Positions 20,885 to 28,610 of a stretch of 64,000 nucleotides of DNA are shown in pieces (the stretch's first letter is position 1; the number at the start of each line of letters is the position of its first letter). The notes beneath the pieces were generated by a model that ran no database searches, had not been told where the DNA came from, and was given only the letters and a program-made list of their open reading frames with translations. The translations under genes were made by a program, and so were the position numbers. The stretch is taken from the NCBI RefSeq assembly GCF_001592005.1, contig NZ_BCVZ01000011.1, positions 62,001 to 126,000 of the forward strand, given 5' to 3'. This DNA is from Bacillus sonorensis NBRC 101234 = KCTC 13918 (lineage in GTDB: Bacteria; Bacillota; Bacilli; Bacillales; Bacillaceae).

Positions 20885-21412
20885 ATGAGCACCTATTTTC
20901 TTCAGACAGAACGCCTTGGTTTTTCTTTATGGGCAAAAGCGGATTTACATTTGGCAAAAGCGTTATGGGGAGATGCAGATGTGACAAGATACATATCTGC
21001 GGATGGAAAATGGACTGAAAAAGAGGTGAAAGACCGTTTATTGAAAGAAATCGCACAATATCAAAATCATGGCGTTCAATACTGCCCCATATTTGAAGCA
21101 AAACAGAATGTGTTCATCGGATGTTGCGGCCTCCGTCCTTATGATTTGGAAAACGGAGTGTACGAATTCGGATGTCATCTCGTGCGTTCAATGTGGGGAA
21201 AAGGCTATGCAAGTGAAGCAGCCATGGCGATGATTGACTATGCATGTAAAGATATCAAAGCAAATAAGCTGTTCGCAGGACATCATCCTCAAAATTCTGC
21301 CTCGCGAAAGCTCTTGGAAAGACTGGGCTTTCAATACACCCACGACGAATATTATCCGCCCACAGGACTTCACCATCCTTCCTATGAATTAAAACAGCCT
21401 CCCGCACAATAA
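20885..21412 (+). CDS. GNAT N-acetyltransferase, RimJ/RimL type
   Basis: This 175-residue acetyltransferase has the RimJ/RimL-type beginning LQTERLGFSLW, the acetyl-CoA binding region HLVRSMWGKGYASEAAMAMIDYAC, and the ending NSASRKLLERLGFQYTHDE, all typical of the family. The substrate (a ribosomal protein, antibiotic or small amine) cannot be told from sequence. It stands alone on the plus strand and faces another GNAT gene tail to tail. Confidence 0.85.
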   Translation: MSTYFLQTERLGFSLWAKADLHLAKALWGDADVTRYISADGKWTEKEVKDRLLKEIAQYQNHGVQYCPIFEAKQNVFIGCCGLRPYDLENGVYEFGCHLVRSMWGKGYASEAAMAMIDYACKDIKANKLFAGHHPQNSASRKLLERLGFQYTHDEYYPPTGLHHPSYELKQPPAQ

Positions 21413-21445
21413 GCGCAGGATGGCTGCTTGCTTCTTGAAGTCTTG

Positions 21446-21907
21446 TTATACAAGCTGGTATTGAAAAATATCCACATGATTATTTTTTTGGTCTGAGACA
21501 GACTCGATGAATGTCCATCCTCTTTGTTTGTAATAATCAGAAGCATTTTCAGTTTTTAAATATATGCTGGTATGGCCCAGAGCTTTTACATGAGACAGCA
21601 GAGCTTCCATTAAACGGAGTCCGATTTTTCGATTGCGGTACTGTGGTTCAACATAAAGAGATGCCAGCCAAGGCTTGTATTGCGGCCGTTCCTTCAAATC
21701 ATTTTCAAACGCCGAAACAGTTCCTGCACATTCGCCGTCAATGATAGCGATAAGCGTGATCGGAAACGTGGTTAAATGGGTATTTGAAAAAAACGCAACG
21801 GCATCATCGTAAGTCATTTTACGATCGTGTGCTGCAAACTCCTGATAGACCATATATGCAACAGCTTCAATATATGTTTCATTCTCATGCAACAGTTGAA
21901 TCTGCAT
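21446..21907 (-). CDS. GNAT N-acetyltransferase
   Basis: This 153-residue acetyltransferase starts at the ATG at 21907 behind AGGGGAGG. The acetyl-CoA site is in LASLYVEPQYRNRKIGLRLMEALLSHVKALG and is followed by SIYLKTENASDYYKQRGWTFIES. The substrate is unknown. It converges on the previous acetyltransferase with 33 bases between, and no clear terminator. Confidence 0.82.
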   Translation of the reverse strand: MQIQLLHENETYIEAVAYMVYQEFAAHDRKMTYDDAVAFFSNTHLTTFPITLIAIIDGECAGTVSAFENDLKERPQYKPWLASLYVEPQYRNRKIGLRLMEALLSHVKALGHTSIYLKTENASDYYKQRGWTFIESVSDQKNNHVDIFQYQLV

Positions 21908-22095
21908 TTTGATAAGGCCTCCCCTCTGAACGTATTTTGACCACAATAATAACTGATTAGCTGGATTTTGGAAAACTGTATTCAGTGCACATTTGTCATT
22001 TAGGCGTATTCATAGTAACATGGAGAAATCATTTATTTTGATTAGTCTAAATATTACATGTTTTATGAATTTGGATAGGGGGAGAAATAAACAGC

Positions 22096-23481
22096 ATGAG
22101 TCTTGAGAAAGCGTTGGATATGATACATAACAGAAAAGATGACTATTTACAGCAGCTTTTTATTCTCCTGCGTCAAAAAAGCATCAGCACTCAAAATATA
22201 GGAATCACAGAGTGTGCAAAACTGCTGAAAAACATGATGGAGGAAGCGGGCATTTCGTCCCGCCTGATTGAAACGAAGGGACATCCTGTTGTGTACGGCG
22301 AATATATAAAACATGAGCAGGCATATACAATGCTCATTTACGGACATTATGACGTTCAGCCGCCGGAACCCGTCGAGGAGTGGGTCACGCCTCCATTTGA
22401 GCCTTCCATTCGGGACGGCAGGATATACGGCAGAGGAGCGGGAGACAATAAAGGACAGCTGATGGTCCAGCTTCTTGCTTTTCAAACATATAGGGATGCT
22501 TTCGGAGAATTGCCGATCAATGTCAAGTTTGTATTGGAAGGCGAAGAGGAAAAAGGAAGCGTCAATCTCCCGGCTTTTGTCGAAGAACATAAGGAACTGC
22601 TAAAAGCCGATCTCGTTTATACATCTGACGGCTCTTCCCACAACAGCGGAGCGCCCCTGATTCTGCTGGGGGTCAGGGGGGTCTTGGCCCTTGAGCTGAA
22701 AGCTAAGGGAGCCGATTGGGACAACCATTCGGGAAATACGGGGAACATCCTGCCAAATCCCGTCTGGCAGCTGATCGACTTATTGCAGACAATGCGCGGC
22801 CGAGATGGAAGAGTATTGATCAAAGGGTTTTACGATCATATCCGTCCGGCCACTGCAAGGGAAGAGGAACTGCTTGCTTCCCTGCCTTTTGATGGCGGGC
22901 AAATCGGCGAGAAAATCGGCTACAGCCGTTTGGATATGGATGGAAACACGTATTACCGCAAACTGACAATGGAGCCGACCTTCAATATATGCGGTATTGA
23001 AGGAGGCTATACGGGCGAAGGGGTTAAGACGATTATTCCATCGGCAGCCTCTGTCAAAATGGATATCCGGCTGATCGCGGACCAGGACCCGATCGATATT
23101 TACGAAAAGGTTTGCCGGCATGTCGAACGGCATGCACCAGACATTGACGTCAAGTACTTAGGGTCTATGAAACCATCCAGAACATCTGCAGACCTTGAGG
23201 TGGTGAACATTGTTGCCGGCGCCGTCCAGCGCGCTTTCCAGAGAGAGCCCCTGATACAGCCGAGCCTCGGCGGATCTTTGCCCGACTATGTCTGGACAAA
23301 AATACTGGACGCCCCGTCCATGATCGTTCCTTATGCAAATTTTGATCAGCGCAATCATTCTCCAAATGAAAATATAGAAATCGATTATTTTTTAAATGGA
23401 ATCACATGTACATGCCATGTCATTCATGCGCTTGGAGCGTACGCCAAACATCAGACCACGGAACGCGAGGCCGGCAGATGA
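22096..23481 (+). CDS. M20-family dipeptidase/amidohydrolase
   Basis: This 461-residue M20/M25/M40 peptidase has the zinc-binding histidine in MLIYGHYDVQPPEP, the bridging Asp in YGRGAGDNKGQLM, and the catalytic EGEEEKGS. The dimerisation domain lies in the middle, and the last zinc His is in NFDQRNHSPNEN. The family includes carnosinase-like dipeptidases. A decayed AbgT transporter directly downstream suggests the pair once took up and cleaved an acyl-amino acid such as p-aminobenzoyl-glutamate. That link is inference. Confidence 0.85.
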   Translation: MSLEKALDMIHNRKDDYLQQLFILLRQKSISTQNIGITECAKLLKNMMEEAGISSRLIETKGHPVVYGEYIKHEQAYTMLIYGHYDVQPPEPVEEWVTPPFEPSIRDGRIYGRGAGDNKGQLMVQLLAFQTYRDAFGELPINVKFVLEGEEEKGSVNLPAFVEEHKELLKADLVYTSDGSSHNSGAPLILLGVRGVLALELKAKGADWDNHSGNTGNILPNPVWQLIDLLQTMRGRDGRVLIKGFYDHIRPATAREEELLASLPFDGGQIGEKIGYSRLDMDGNTYYRKLTMEPTFNICGIEGGYTGEGVKTIIPSAASVKMDIRLIADQDPIDIYEKVCRHVERHAPDIDVKYLGSMKPSRTSADLEVVNIVAGAVQRAFQREPLIQPSLGGSLPDYVWTKILDAPSMIVPYANFDQRNHSPNENIEIDYFLNGITCTCHVIHALGAYAKHQTTEREAGR

Positions 23482-23499
23482 ATCAGCATCAACCCGGTA

Positions 23500-24050
23500 C
23501 ATCATCTATGCGCCCTAAATATGTTTCCATATTGGAAAGGATCTTCCGCACCCAGTATTGATTTTGTCTATTTATCTGTTTTTGTCATCATCGCTTCCTG
23601 GATATGCAGCCTCCTAACAGCTGGGATCGGATAAAGAGCTAGCGGTCAAAAGTCTGCTTTCAGCAAAAGGCAATATATGCTGACCTCGATGCCCGATAAT
23701 GTTATCAGGTTCAAACCGCTGGGCATTGTGCTCGCTCTGACTCTTGGCATCGGTTTGGCCGAGAAGGCGGGCCTGTTTGAAGCAGCCATTCAAAAAAACT
23801 GTTAAAGACGCCCAAATTCTTATGAACTATGCGATTTTTTTGATCGCCATTATGGGAAATATCGCATCAGATTCGGCATATATTATCGTTTCGCCGCTGG
23901 CTGCCATGATATTTCATCTGTCAGATTGTCGGCGTATTCGTTACAGAGCGAATTATTGAGCAGAGACTTGGCAGCTATCAAGATGATGCAATGCTTGCGA
24001 ACATATCCGTCTCCCATCATAATCCTTTCGTCAATACGCCGCACTTCTTA
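23500..24050 (+). pseudogene. Remnant of an AbgT-family transporter
   Basis: Pieces of an AbgT (p-aminobenzoyl-glutamate type) permease can be read across several frames: IDFVYLSVFVIIASWICSLL near 23556, then VIRFKPLGIVLALTLGIGLA and EKAGLFEAAIQ near 23700-23795, then NYAIFLIAIMGNIASDSAYI and IVSPLAAMIF near 23825-23915, and VTERIIEQRLGSYQDD near 23940-23985. Large parts are missing, including the N-terminus and several membrane segments. No continuous frame longer than 71 residues remains. It sits just after an M20 peptidase, the classic AbgT partner. Confidence 0.75.
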
Positions 24051-24295
24051 AGAGGAAATAGTAGAAAAATATGTAATATTATGGCGTGTATCGGCATTTT
24101 TCCGTCTTCTCATTCAACGTTCGTTCTATTCGACGGACAAAAAATTCGCTTAAAATAAAAGATTAGAGATTAATTATTTTTGTATTATCAGTATTTAATT
24201 ACCATCTTTTCTATTTTGTGTTGAAAATATTTTCTGGATTATTTATACTCACAGTATAGTTAGTCAATTATACAATAGAGGGGAGGGTAATCGAA
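24051..24295 (+). promoter_or_regulatory. Leader and promoter of the lasso-peptide cluster
   Basis: This gene-free, strongly AT-rich stretch holds TTGAAA at 24221-24226 and TATACT at 24244-24249, spaced by 17 bases. A ribosome site AGAGGGGAGGG (24277-24287) precedes the precursor ATG. The base composition changes near 24.1 kb, marking the left edge of the lasso island. Confidence 0.65.
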
Positions 24296-24415
24296 ATGAA
24301 AGAAAAATTGGTTTTTGAAGAACCTAAACTCATCAAAGAGGGAAATCTGGAAGAATTAACAGGCGGCATGGCTGGTAGAGTTCCGGATGGAATGCATGGA
24401 GGACGGGGATTTTAA
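24296..24415 (+). CDS. Lasso-peptide precursor (A gene)
   Basis: This 39-residue peptide is too short for routine gene calling. Its leader contains FEEPKLIKEGNLEELTGG, which fits the lasso leader pattern Y/F-x2-P-x-L-x3-G-x5-T-x that the RRE/B1 protein recognises. With the conserved Thr22 at position -2, cleavage after Gly23 gives the core GMAGRVPDGMHGGRGF. Core Gly1 and Asp8 can form an 8-residue macrolactam ring. The tail is Gly-rich with Met10, His11, Arg14 and Phe16. A strong GGGGAGGG site precedes it, and B2, C and B1 genes follow at once. Confidence 0.88.
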   Translation: MKEKLVFEEPKLIKEGNLEELTGGMAGRVPDGMHGGRGF

Positions 24416-24423
24416 CTTTATAT

Positions 24424-24459
24424 AAATAAATAGACCCGAAGGATTGGGTCTATTTATTT
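24424..24459 (+). terminator. Intra-operon hairpin after the lasso precursor
   Basis: A perfect 14-base stem (AAATAAATAGACCC with GGGTCTATTTATTT, loop GAAGGATT) lies between the precursor and the B2 gene. It probably acts as a partial terminator or RNA-stabilising element, so that much more precursor than enzyme is made. Confidence 0.75.
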
Positions 24460-24486
24460 GTGTAATCAAAAGAAAGGGAAGAAGCT

Positions 24487-24960
24487 ATGAAATACTATCA
24501 ATTCCTTATAACTGGTGACGATAAAATCCATTATCCTGTTCCGCGAATCGGTATCGTAACAAAAGCACGCATGATTTTTCTTGTCATAAAGTTTATGTCT
24601 ATATTTAAAAACAAAGGGGGAAATGAGTGTTTAAAGCGTTTAAAAAAGATCCAGCCAACAAAAAATTATAATTTTTCCGACAAAACTGAGAAGTATCTTT
24701 TTGCGAGAAAAGTAAATTCATTCGTACAAAAATGGGTGAACGTTAAGCATAAACAGGCGATATGTTTAGAAAGGGCTGCTGTAATTTGTGCAGCGCTCCG
24801 GTTTGTTGGCTTACCGGCTCAGGTGGTAATCGGACGGCGTAGAACGATTATGTCTGTCATTGATTATGAATTCCATGCATGGGTTGAATTAGATAATGTC
24901 CCGGTAAATGATAAAATAGCTTACCAACAATTGTGTATGGAAATCCATCGTGCTCCTTAA
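24487..24960 (+). CDS. Lasso leader peptidase (B2, transglutaminase-like)
   Basis: This 157-residue protease should remove the leader before ring closure. The C-terminal half has the transglutaminase-like triad: Cys93 in ICLERAAVICAALRFVGLPA, His130 in FHAWVELD and Asp142 in VPVNDK. The Cys-His and His-Asp distances (37 and 12) closely match those I recall for McjB. The N-terminal 70 residues are Lys-rich and lack the fused RRE domain, which is a separate gene here. AGAAAGGGAAG precedes the ATG. Confidence 0.88.
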   Translation: MKYYQFLITGDDKIHYPVPRIGIVTKARMIFLVIKFMSIFKNKGGNECLKRLKKIQPTKNYNFSDKTEKYLFARKVNSFVQKWVNVKHKQAICLERAAVICAALRFVGLPAQVVIGRRRTIMSVIDYEFHAWVELDNVPVNDKIAYQQLCMEIHRAP

Positions 24961-24975
24961 GAAAAGGGTGATGAA

Positions 24976-26658
24976 ATGAGATATGATACAAAAATGCGAG
25001 GAGAATTCACACCGGATTTTCCAGTCATGAAAAAAAATTTAATGCTGAACGGCTTTATTTGGGAAAATGATGGCAAAGTAAATAACGAGTGGTTTCAAGG
25101 GCTTTTAAAAGAACGGGAAAGCGAAGCAGCTCAAGATCTTATTGATCTATTTTCCAAAAGGGGAATGGATTCCTTGTGCGATGTCGATGGTGCGTTTTTA
25201 TTAGCGCTTTATGATCAATATCGTGGCCGAGGTTATTTGTACCGCAGTTTGCTTTGCAAAACGTCATTATACTATCGATTTGATAATGGAAAATTAAAAT
25301 GGTCTATGAATCCTGTTGATTTGCTGAATAACAATATCCTGGATCATATTCAAACAGAGTTATTATTGGTGGCCTGCTTTAATAACAATCCTCCGAATAA
25401 TGAGAGCTTCTTTCAAGATGTATATCGACTTCCCCCGGGTTATAGCTTAACTTATATGAATGGGGATATTAAAATCGAACAAATCGAAAAATTAGAAGTG
25501 AAAAAAGGCAATCAATATCGTAGTATTTGGGGTTATGTCGAGGAAGCAAATGAATTAGTGGATAAAACTTTTAAGCGGCGATTTACTTCTAACGATACTG
25601 TTGCTGTCCAGTTAAGCGGGGGGATAGATTCAGCGTCTGTACTGAGCCGGCTGAAACATATCGGTGTACCGGTTATTGCCTTTCATTGGTCATTTAAAGG
25701 TATAGATGCGGGAGATGAAACAAGTGATGCACGTTTAATTACAGAATATCTTGACGTTCCTTTAAAGGAAATAGAAGTTTCAACCGTATTAAAACATAAA
25801 AATTATATCGACCAAAATTGGAAGTTTTTTACCCCGTATGGGCATAGCTTTTATAAATTGTTTGAACTTACAGCTCAAAAGATTAAAGAATATAATATAG
25901 ATACTGTTACTAATGGTCATTTTGGTGATCATATATTTGGACCATTACCTGACATTTCAATGAATAATCATTTAAGAACAATACCAATTCGAGAAAGATT
26001 TAAATATTGGTTTGAGAGTATAGGAACAGATAGGTCGAGTCCCGCATTAGAAAAGGAATGGGAAGAAATATCCCCCAAAATGTTTTTGTATAAGGATATT
26101 TTGACGAATAAATCCATAGAGTTAGCAAGATCAAAATCAGAATTATTGAGATTCCCCAAAAATATGAAAGAGGCTTTTTTAGAGATTCTCAATCATGAAA
26201 CAGAATCTTCTTTGCAAAGCAACCTTTTTGAAAAAAATATCCACATGATGTACCCTTTGGCCAGCAGAGAATTGATTGAGTTCGCACTGCGAATTCCATA
26301 TGCATATAGAAACATACCAACTGGTGGAATTTGGGTGGATAAACCTATACTTCGTCTAATGAATATGGGGCGATTGCCGTCTAAGATAGTTTCTAAGAAT
26401 TATAACTATAATATGGGAGCCTTGGATGAGCAATACGTAATACAGAATATTGGCCAAGTAAAGTTGCTATTGGAAGATTCCTTTTTAACGCAATATAAAA
26501 TTATTGACCCGGATAAGCTGAGGAAAGCTTTAGAAAACAAAAAAATGGCTGCTAAATTGGCAACGAGTCTTATTTCATGTTGTATGGTTGAAATATGGCT
26601 TCGAAGTTTACATAGAATAGATGTTAAAAAATTAACGAAGGAGGAGCAGCATGTATAA
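24976..26658 (+). CDS. Lasso cyclase (C, asparagine synthetase-like)
   Basis: This 560-residue protein resembles asparagine synthetase B. The ATP-pyrophosphatase loop LSGGIDSASVL lies at about residues 213-223, and TNGHFGDHIFGP follows as in lasso cyclases. The enzyme would adenylate the Asp8 side chain and join it to the Gly1 amine. The N-terminal glutaminase-like half lacks the Cys2 nucleophile of true asparagine synthetases, as expected for a cyclase that needs no ammonia. Codon use is AT-rich, like its neighbours. It overlaps the B1 gene by eight bases. Confidence 0.9.
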   Translation: MRYDTKMRGEFTPDFPVMKKNLMLNGFIWENDGKVNNEWFQGLLKERESEAAQDLIDLFSKRGMDSLCDVDGAFLLALYDQYRGRGYLYRSLLCKTSLYYRFDNGKLKWSMNPVDLLNNNILDHIQTELLLVACFNNNPPNNESFFQDVYRLPPGYSLTYMNGDIKIEQIEKLEVKKGNQYRSIWGYVEEANELVDKTFKRRFTSNDTVAVQLSGGIDSASVLSRLKHIGVPVIAFHWSFKGIDAGDETSDARLITEYLDVPLKEIEVSTVLKHKNYIDQNWKFFTPYGHSFYKLFELTAQKIKEYNIDTVTNGHFGDHIFGPLPDISMNNHLRTIPIRERFKYWFESIGTDRSSPALEKEWEEISPKMFLYKDILTNKSIELARSKSELLRFPKNMKEAFLEILNHETESSLQSNLFEKNIHMMYPLASRELIEFALRIPYAYRNIPTGGIWVDKPILRLMNMGRLPSKIVSKNYNYNMGALDEQYVIQNIGQVKLLLEDSFLTQYKIIDPDKLRKALENKKMAAKLATSLISCCMVEIWLRSLHRIDVKKLTKEEQHV

Positions 26659-26908
26659 GCCAAGCAGACAAGTCAAGGTATCTACACTATATGGCGACAT
26701 TATACTATTGAATACCGGTACTGGAGAGTACTTGTCATTTAATGAAACTGGCCAATTATTTTGGCAGGCCATAATTAGCACAAAAAATGAAGAAGACGCC
26801 CTGCAATTTTTAGTGGAACGGATAGATGCTTCAATTAATACACTGAAAGCCTCTTTTTATAATTTCAGGGAAAATTTGATTAAAGCAGATTTAATTGAAA
26901 AAATATAA
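26651..26908 (+). CDS. Lasso RRE protein (B1, PqqD-like)
   Basis: This 85-residue PqqD-family protein is expected to bind the precursor leader and deliver it to the B2 protease. The beta-strand start VKVSTLYGDIILLNTGTGEYLSFNETGQLFWQAI and the helical end DASINTLKASFYNFRENLIKADLIEK are typical of stand-alone RRE proteins. It begins inside the C gene after AAGGAGGAGC, so it is translationally coupled. No ABC exporter (D) gene follows. Confidence 0.88.
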   Translation: MYKPSRQVKVSTLYGDIILLNTGTGEYLSFNETGQLFWQAIISTKNEEDALQFLVERIDASINTLKASFYNFRENLIKADLIEKI

Positions 26909-27674
26909 TGAATCCAGTATAACGATTAGTTTTTTCTAAACTGATTAGCTCAACATTCTCATATCAGGGTTGGCGAGCACGGTGCTAAAACTCTCGCGGT
27001 ATAGGAACATCAGCGTTTGACGATCGCTCTTAACCCCTTTTTCATGATGATGATTTATTTCCGCTTGATGAAGATACAAGTTCAAAAATCTCAATAATTA
27101 TAATATGAAAACCGTAAAACACTTTAGTGACACATTGATGATTAAAAATGGTATACCTCGAATTCTTCATTTGCACCCATAATCATCCAGTCTATCTTTC
27201 AACCGTTTTTTAATGATGATTTAATGATTATACTTCTGGCTTTTCTATAGATGTAAGTCATGTTCTTTTAAGGAACTGTCTTCACATACGATTCTTCTAA
27301 AAAACTAAATTCTATTCTTTAAAGCCGCGACGTTTTTATAGAAATATTGTTAATATGTATCTACAATCAAATACCGATTCTGTAACAAATAATGATCACG
27401 CTTCATCATCTGTTTGCCGCGGTGCTGCCGGGATTTTGACGAATATGATAAAGAACGCATATCGCTTTAATCTTCAAGTATTCTGCCGCCGGTCATACGC
27501 TCTGTTTAACATTTCGGCGGATTCGAGAGGCCGGTGCATATCAGTTTGTCGTTCGAAAAAGCCAGATCTATGACAGGTCCGGCTTTTTTGCCCTGCCGAA
27601 TATACCGGAAAAATGATACAATAAATGAAAAAGTTTGCGCCGGTGTCCAATAGGTTATTTGGGGGGAGTGTTTG
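26909..27674. other. Gene-free stretch after the lasso cluster
   Basis: These 766 bases contain no ORF I can support. The left 450 bases are AT-rich like the island, and the right part returns to backbone composition. A 72-codon frame at 27355-27573 has no ribosome site or recognisable motif. No remnant of an ABC exporter was found by eye. A weak hairpin with a T-run lies near 27556-27592. Confidence 0.6.
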
Positions 27675-28536
27675 ATGAACACTGCGGCGTTTTGTGTTTT
27701 GCTATTATCGGCATTCATCCATGCTTCATGGAACTATCTTTCTAAAAAAGCCGGTGGCGGCATTGCATTTATTTGGCTTTTTACTGCGATCGCAGCCGTT
27801 TTTTTACTGTCCTTTGGCCATAGGGGTTATATTATATGAAAAACCGGATATAGGACTCTGGGAAATCATTCTGATCATTGCGAGCATCCTCGTTCATTTG
27901 GGTTGTTTTCTCGTCCTTCAAAAGGGGTATAAAATCGGCGACCTTTCTCTTGTCTATCCGATTGCAAGGGGCACGAGCCCGCTGCTGACGGGCATACTGG
28001 CGGTCATCATCTTTCATGAGAAACTGACGCTGTTCACATTTATAGGCATCCTGCTGATTATGGCGAGCATTCTCTTTTTTACGGGAGGAATGAAAAAGTT
28101 AAAGGAGGAGGGGGCGCTCATTCCGATCCTTTACGGATTGGCCGTCGGGGCAATCATCGCAGCCTATACGATCCTTGACAAAGCGGCGGTCAGCCATTTT
28201 CTCATTCCGCCGCTGCTGTTGGATTATTGCAATACGATCGGCCGGCTGATCATCTTGACGCCTTTTGCGGTGAAGAATTGGAATGACGTCAGGGCCGAAT
28301 GGAACAATCATCGGCTGGAGGCGGCCGGGGTGGGAATTTTTAATTCCCTGGCATATATTTTAGCCCTGGGCGTTATGGTTTTCGCTCCTGTCAGTCATGT
28401 CGCCCCGATTCGCGAGATCAGTATTTTAATCGGAACGATTATGGGTTCTGTTCTTCTTTCTGAAGGTTTTGGAAGAGTGCGTGTCATCGCCGCGTTTTTA
28501 ATGGTGCTGGGGGTGATTTCGGTGGCCGCCGGTTAA
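27675..28536 (+). pseudogene. DMT/EamA-family permease, frameshifted
   Basis: The protein starts at the ATG at 27675 after GGGGGGAGTG and reads AAFCVLLLSAFIHASWNYLS, then loses its frame in a run of seven T (27799-27805). The next frame continues YCPLAIGVILYEKPDIGLWE, DLSLVYPIARGTSPLLTG and ends VRVIAAFLMVLGVISVAAG. Removing one T joins both halves into a continuous two-EamA-domain permease of about 286 residues with ten membrane segments. It is either a recent pseudogene or an assembly error. The substrate is unknown. Confidence 0.8.
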
Positions 28537-28610
28537 TGCCCGGGTTGTATTCAGCAGCACTTATCCGGTATATTTGTAAAATAATCAGAAATGAAAAAGG
28601 TGTTTGAAAG

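Noticed and set aside
27355..27573. 72-codon frame after the lasso island
   Set aside because: It has no Shine-Dalgarno site, no protein-like pattern and no link to lasso export proteins.
23482..27674. Insertion sequence or prophage carrying the lasso cluster
   Set aside because: No transposase, integrase, terminal repeats or phage genes were seen at either edge.
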